Source of the DNA: Luteolibacter rhizosphaerae
GTDB lineage: Bacteria > Verrucomicrobiota > Verrucomicrobiia > Verrucomicrobiales > Akkermansiaceae
Direction of reading: 5' to 3'
Assembly: GCF_025950095.1 (NCBI RefSeq)
Contig: NZ_JAPDDR010000004.1
Coordinates: forward strand, 372,001 to 436,000
Length of the DNA stretch: 64,000 nucleotides
Part shown: positions 62,904-64,000 of the stretch, piece after piece
How positions within the stretch are numbered: the first letter of the stretch is position 1
Layout of the letters: every line of letters begins with the position of its first letter
Notes under the pieces: model-generated
Seen by the model: the letters and a program-made list of their open reading frames with translations, nothing else
Database searches by the model: none
What the model was told of the DNA's origin: nothing
Made by a program: the position numbers and the translations under genes

Positions 62904-64000
62904 ATGGCAGGGGGCTTTTCTTTCGACTCACTCAACAAGGCCCAGCGGGATGCCGTGGCCTCCCTCGATGGCCCGGTCCTCATTCTTGCAGGTGCAGGTA
63001 CGGGTAAAACCCGCACGGTGACATGCCGGATCTCGAACATGCTCGAGCGGGGAATCGCGCCGGAGAACATCCTCGCGGTGACCTTCACCAACAAGGCGGC
63101 GGTGGAAATGCGCGAGCGTATCGGCGGCATGGTCTCGAAGAAGAAGGCGGAGGCGATGACCGTCTGCACCTTCCACTCGCTCTGCGTGCGCCTGCTCCGC
63201 GGCGGCATCCACAAGCTCGGCTACAAGAAGAACTTCTCGATCTGCTCCGGCAGCGATCAGGTAGGCATCATGAAGCAGCTCATCGTCCGCATGGGCGGCA
63301 GCGATGAGAAGGTGAAGGCGGAAGCCGTCCTCTCCGAGATCTCCAAGGTGAAGAACAAGGGCGGCGACGTTCAGGACATGGACGACGACTTCTTCGCCTC
63401 CCTCGCCGTGGCTTATCAGAACGAGATGCGCGCCCAGAACGCCGTCGACTTCGATGATCTCCTGCTCCTTGCCGAACAACTTCTGCGCGAGCACAGCGAC
63501 GTGCGCGACTACTTCCGCAGCGTTTACAAGCGGGTCACGGTCGACGAGTTCCAAGACACGAACGGTCTGCAGATGAAGCTCCTTCAGCAGCTTGTCGGCC
63601 CGCCCTACCATGTCTGCGTGGTGGGTGATGACGACCAGTCCATCTACGGCTGGCGCGGTGCGGAGAGCGCGAATATCCTCGAGTTCGAGCGCTTCTTCCC
63701 GAATCCCAAGATCATCCTGCTGGAGGAGAACTACCGCTCCACCCACGCCATCCTGCACACGGCGAACAGCCTGATCCGCAGGAACGCCGGGCGCCGCGAG
63801 AAGTCGCTCAAGTCCACCATCATGGGCGGCGAGCCGGTGCAGCTCGTCGGCATGCCCGGCGATGAGGAGGAAGCCACCTACATCTCCGAGGAGATCCTCG
63901 TGGACAAGGCCCGCGGCAACCGCCCTTGGGAAGATTTCGCAATCCTCTTCCGCACCAACAAGCAGAGCCGGAAGTTGGAGGAGGCTCTGCGCGAACGGAA
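62904..64000 (+). CDS. UvrD/Rep/PcrA-type superfamily 1 helicase, C-terminus cut by window edge
   Basis: A reading frame from the ATG at 62904 to the right edge, 365 visible residues, with no stop. SF1A motifs are visible: Q-motif LNKAQRDAV, Walker A LAGAGTGKTRT (30-38), TFTNKAAVEMRERI (motif Ia), FHSLCVRLLR, VDEFQDTN (motif II), GDDDQSIYGWRGA (motif III) and LEENYRST (motif IV). These helicases translocate 3'-5' on single-stranded DNA in repair and restart of replication. UvrD, PcrA and Rep cannot be told apart from this fragment. Confidence 0.95.
   Translation, partial: MAGGFSFDSLNKAQRDAVASLDGPVLILAGAGTGKTRTVTCRISNMLERGIAPENILAVTFTNKAAVEMRERIGGMVSKKKAEAMTVCTFHSLCVRLLRGGIHKLGYKKNFSICSGSDQVGIMKQLIVRMGGSDEKVKAEAVLSEISKVKNKGGDVQDMDDDFFASLAVAYQNEMRAQNAVDFDDLLLLAEQLLREHSDVRDYFRSVYKRVTVDEFQDTNGLQMKLLQQLVGPPYHVCVVGDDDQSIYGWRGAESANILEFERFFPNPKIILLEENYRSTHAILHTANSLIRRNAGRREKSLKSTIMGGEPVQLVGMPGDEEEATYISEEILVDKARGNRPWEDFAILFRTNKQSRKLEEALRER

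Overview
This is a GC-rich bacterial chromosome window that most resembles Verrucomicrobiota, probably a Luteolibacter/Haloferula-like member of the Verrucomicrobiaceae. That is an inference from gene content, not from an RNA marker. The clues are a planctomycete-type cytochrome c fused to leucine-rich repeats, a GldG/DUF4340 cluster, many large exported proteins of the ELWxxDGT, BspA-LRR and Calx-beta kinds, weak or absent Shine-Dalgarno sites, and several families of short palindromic dispersed repeats. I see no rRNA, tRNA, CRISPR array, transposase or intact prophage.

Layout. Positions 1-20.5 kb are almost entirely on the minus strand: a truncated exported protein, a VanZ-like protein, two small toxin-antitoxin modules (BrnT/BrnA-like and RelE/ParE-like), a GNAT acetyltransferase, a DUF4340/GldG/ABC-2 permease operon, pdxH, a VapBC module, a proline-rich membrane protein, two tandem RDD proteins, ffh, a polysaccharide deacetylase, membrane proteins of unknown function, and the rpmF-plsX lipid/ribosome cluster with yceD. 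Two plus-strand genes follow (an exported protein and aat).

From 31.1 kb down to 22.5 kb on the minus strand lies the most interesting unit: six tightly overlapping genes. They encode a DUF4175-like membrane coiled-coil protein, a small Gln-rich exported protein, an exported alpha/alpha-toroid (squalene-cyclase-like) protein, and three paralogous exported proteins that each have two small beta repeats, a LamG-like jelly roll and two more beta repeats. I know of no described function for this set.

Positions 31.3-39.5 kb hold an MBL-fold hydrolase and three unrelated large surface or exported proteins. From 39.7 kb most genes are on the plus strand: an SNF2-family ATPase, a DUF1493 protein, an alpha/beta hydrolase, a DUF2231-cytochrome c-LRR membrane protein and a 17-repeat ELWxxDGT protein. 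Then come ligA and two envelope proteins on the minus strand, an orphan PTS EIIA, argS, a CBS/DRTGG-type Mn pyrophosphatase, an SDR, a membrane zinc peptidase, and the start of a UvrD/Rep helicase cut by the right edge.

Short dispersed repeats occur throughout. In at least three genes the stop codon lies inside a repeat, and in one operon gene an inverted repeat supplies part of the signal peptide.
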